Assembly (NCBI GenBank): GCA_020445245.1
Contig: JAGRHB010000006.1
Location: forward strand, 1-17,793
From: Gammaproteobacteria bacterium
Lineage (GTDB): Bacteria > Pseudomonadota > Gammaproteobacteria > Chromatiales > Sedimenticolaceae
DNA length: 17,793 nt
Reading direction: 5' to 3'
The notes under the pieces are model-generated. The model was not told the DNA's origin, searched no databases, and worked only from the letters and a program-made list of their open reading frames with translations. Within the stretch, counting starts at the first letter, position 1; every line of letters begins with the position of its first letter. Both the position numbers and the translations under genes were made by a program. This document shows, in pieces, positions 16,304 to 17,793 of this stretch.

Positions 16304-16421
16304 ACTGGTGCTTGATGCCTGAAGCGCTTCTGGGTCTCTGAGTATGTCCGGTTGTAGCTGCACGCCGCGGATGGCTTGTGTGCCGCCTAGAGCCTGCTCG
16401 GGGTCGAGAACCGCCAATTTC
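16304..16421. other. Intergenic, no gene seen
   Basis: This lies between the lysR stop and the right end of repeat copy C. A minus-strand ORF runs through it and across the repeat, but its composition is that of the antisense of repeat sequence, so I do not call it. Confidence 0.4.
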
Positions 16422-16668
16422 AACCGCCGCGATAATCGAAGTGACCCACCCTCTTCTCGCACGCACACCTGACACCCTGATTTGCGCAGCCCTTTGGTTC
16501 TGCCCGACACTTAACGCCTTCATTTCTCGCAAATTTGGAAGGCTAACCGCTTGAGCCACCGCCCCAGGAAAAGGTTCGGCCAAGAGTGTTGCCCGGAGTG
16601 ATTTTTCTGCAGATTCTGCGGAGTCAGAGAGGTGGGAATAAGGGCTGCCGACGATATCACCGACAGCC
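16422..16668 (+). repeat. ksgA-start repeat copy C, right end, core and left end
   Basis: The right end (16422-16545) matches copy B over its whole length with scattered changes. The segment 16536-16578 is nearly identical to the ksgA leader and start, including GGAAGGCTAACC, TTG at 16551 and the full 21-bp core at 16558-16578. The left end (16583-16668) matches A and B and ends in a 26-bp near-palindrome centred on GATATC (GGCTG at one side, CAGCC at the other, 16643-16668). Translation from the TTG gives [15 protein letters not shown] and then a stop. Confidence 0.87.
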
Positions 16669-16708
16669 AAATCACAGCGGCCAGCCTCTTCCGAAACAAG
16701 GCTGCACT

Positions 16709-16738
16709 TTGGCTGCTGTAGCACTCTCGTGCTACGCT
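16709..16738 (+). promoter_or_regulatory. Promoter and operator of the toxin-antitoxin pair
   Basis: TTGGCT (16709-16714) and TACGCT (16733-16738) are spaced by 18 bases, with TGC before the -10. A perfect inverted repeat GTAGCAC-TCTC-GTGCTAC (16718-16735) fills the spacer. This is the expected place for a ribbon-helix-helix antitoxin to repress its own operon. Confidence 0.6.
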
Positions 16739-16771
16739 TAGCGACCGTACGCGGCACTAGGGACAATTACC

Positions 16772-17056
16772 ATGTCGACGACCACGATCCGGCTCCCGGA
16801 AGACCTGAAAAAACGCATTGCGCAGGCCGCGGCAAACGCCGGCACAAGCTCGCACGCATTTATTCTCGGGGCAATCGAGGACAGCGTAATAGCTGCGGAA
16901 CGCCGTAACGAATTCTTCGAAACGGCGGAACGCCGTTTCGCCGATATCGCTGAAACTGGGAAGACGATTTCCTGGAGCGAGATGCGCGCCTACCTGCTGG
17001 AGCGCGTCAGCGGCAAGAAAACGTCTCGACCAAGACCCAAGAAACTGGCGCGCTGA
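16772..17056 (+). CDS. ParD-like ribbon-helix-helix antitoxin
   Basis: This 94-residue protein starts with MSTTTIRLPEDLKKRIAQAA, a typical RHH/CopG beta strand and helix that dimerises and binds DNA, followed by TSSHAFILGAIEDSV. The C-terminal part (RRFADIAETGKTISWSEMRA) would wrap the toxin. A ribosome site AGGGA lies upstream of ATG 16772. The toxin gene begins 12 bases after the stop. It probably represses the operon through the GTAGCAC palindrome upstream (inference). It is the first gene of the smallest repeat-bounded cassette. Confidence 0.88.
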   Translation: MSTTTIRLPEDLKKRIAQAAANAGTSSHAFILGAIEDSVIAAERRNEFFETAERRFADIAETGKTISWSEMRAYLLERVSGKKTSRPRPKKLAR

Positions 17057-17068
17057 AGGATCCGAATT

Positions 17069-17365
17069 ATGTCCCGGATCGAACTCGCTCCCGAAATCGG
17101 CGAGGACTTCGATCGCATTCTGGAACATCTCAACAAGTTCGACGTCCCTGATCCTTCTACTCGCATCGCAGAGATCGTTCGTGCCATATCGGTCTTGGAG
17201 CACAATCCGCTGATTGGCCGGCCTACAAAGAATGACTTGAGAGAGCTGATCATCGGGCATGGCGCACATGGTTACATCGCACTGCACCGCTATGTACCCG
17301 AGATAGATTGCGTCTTCCTCTTGGCGATACGCAGCCAACGCGAAGCCGGGTATTCGCGGCTTTAG
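17069..17365 (+). CDS. ParE/RelE-superfamily toxin
   Basis: This 98-residue protein follows the antitoxin in the normal ParD-ParE order. It shows the family pattern: IELAPEIGEDFDRILEHLNK, the central RIAEIVRAISVLEHNPLIGRP, REL(I)IGHGAHGYIALHRY, and a C-terminal strand with CVFLLAIRSQREAGY. ParE proteins poison DNA gyrase and RelE proteins cleave mRNA; the sequence is closer to ParE in the PLIGRPTKNDLREL segment, but the target is not certain. Addictive pairs of this type stabilise the DNA that carries them. Confidence 0.9.
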   Translation: MSRIELAPEIGEDFDRILEHLNKFDVPDPSTRIAEIVRAISVLEHNPLIGRPTKNDLRELIIGHGAHGYIALHRYVPEIDCVFLLAIRSQREAGYSRL

Positions 17366-17574
17366 CAACTTCCGATCGTGATTCACGTCCAATCTCCTTC
17401 ATCATGGGATTGGACTCTAACGCCCGGTGCTACTCAATTTCGGGGCAACGTCGGGGCGAGCACAGAAGCCGAATGAACTCTCGCTCAAAGAAGATTCCCG
17501 TGTTTTGACGCAGCGGCGTCGATTGGGCCCCTAGCTCGGGTGCTGCCCGGTGCCTGGATGCGCATTCAAAAATT
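17366..17574. other. Intergenic, no gene seen
   Basis: This lies between the toxin stop and the right end before ksgA. The short ORF 17308-17508 is a shadow overlapping the toxin gene. No promoter or hairpin stands out. Confidence 0.35.
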
Positions 17575-17703
17575 CAACCGCTGCGAAAATCGAAGCGAGT
17601 TCAAATCACACCACTAGAAACCTAACCGCCTGATCTCCGTGGGCATTTCCCACCCGCTGCTTCATAATCGCGTGAATCTATTCGATATTGGAAGGCTAAC
17701 CCC
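17575..17703 (+). repeat. Right end of the last cassette, now the ksgA leader
   Basis: CCGCTGCGAAAATCGAAGCGA at the start and CCTAACCGCCTGAT at about 17620-17634 match the right ends of copies B and C. The middle differs more. GGAAGGCTAACC (17690-17701) is shared with copy C and includes the ksgA ribosome binding site. The ksgA promoter must lie in or before this stretch, within cassette DNA. Confidence 0.65.
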
Positions 17704-17793
17704 TTGAGCCACCGCCCCAGGAAAAGGTTCGGCCAGAACTTTCTGCACGATCAGAGCGTGATCGAGCACATCCTCGACTGCGTCGATCCGCGC
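17704..17793 (+). CDS. ksgA: 16S rRNA (adenine1518-N6/adenine1519-N6)-dimethyltransferase, N-terminal 30 codons
   Basis: The frame from TTG 17704 reads [15 protein letters not shown] and then [13 protein letters not shown], the characteristic N-terminus of KsgA/RsmA. It includes the KRFGQNFL(H)D motif that opens the SAM-binding domain. KsgA dimethylates two adjacent adenines near the 3' end of 16S rRNA in late 30S assembly. The rest of the gene is outside the window. The start is TTG, with GGAAGG about 8 bases upstream; the same TTG is kept in copies B and C. In many gammaproteobacteria pdxA precedes ksgA. Here a toxin-antitoxin cassette does, so this locus has been rebuilt by insertion. The first ten codons form the core of the repeat family in this window. 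Confidence 0.93.
   Translation, partial: MSHRPRKRFGQNFLHDQSVIEHILDCVDPR

Noticed and set aside
16269..16766. Minus-strand ORF of 165 codons across repeat copy C
   Set aside because: Its middle part is just the antisense translation of the repeat (similar stretches appear opposite copy B), and it has no ribosome binding site.
13057..17731. Integron gene-cassette array with attC sites
   Set aside because: The cassette logic is similar, but there is no integron integrase, the cargo is in both orientations, and I do not see paired GTTRRRY/RYYYAAC core sites with a folding attC; the shared core is ksgA coding sequence instead.

Overview
The window is GC-rich bacterial DNA that ends in the first 30 codons of ksgA (rsmA, 16S rRNA dimethyladenosine transferase). 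That ksgA start, the AraC/LysR/EthD/DUF1254 repertoire and the good Shine-Dalgarno sites fit a gammaproteobacterium; the genus cannot be fixed from this sequence alone. No tRNA, rRNA, CRISPR array, transposase or integrase was found.

Left part (1-5046): a partial secreted protein of unknown function on the minus strand, a small conserved hypothetical on the plus strand, a minus-strand three-domain protein (OmpR-type DNA-binding domain, alpha/beta hydrolase, degenerate adenylate-cyclase domain), and a minus-strand pair of a 4-oxalocrotonate-tautomerase-like protein and a small membrane protein. A doubtful ORF fragment follows.

Right part (5047-17793): a mosaic of accessory modules separated by copies of the ksgA 5' end. 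The 20-bp core CCGCCCCAGGAAAAGGTTCG, which in ksgA encodes part of the N-terminus ([10 protein letters not shown]), recurs in the same orientation at about 5048, 7596 (two mismatches), 13193, 16559 and finally in ksgA itself at 17712. In three copies the core is followed by a related sequence of about 85 bp (a common 'left end'). Three copies are preceded by a related sequence of about 130 bp (a common 'right end'). The intervals look like cassettes with their own cargo: (0) a deleted AraC regulator, a DUF1254/DUF1214 exported protein and an EthD protein; (1) a minus-strand operon of HTH-ImmA peptidase, PIN nuclease and a PLD-nuclease/SF2 helicase (frameshifted), plus a remnant of restriction-modification genes; (2) two tandem dienelactone-hydrolase-like enzymes with a divergent LysR regulator; (3) a ParD/ParE-type toxin-antitoxin pair. 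The last cassette abuts ksgA, so its right end supplies the ksgA leader.

The main hypothesis is that the start of ksgA is an attachment site at which integrase-less cassettes have accumulated, each rebuilding the ksgA start. Within it, the ImmA/PIN/PLD-helicase operon is a candidate defence or stress module. The repeats are seen directly; the mechanism is inference.
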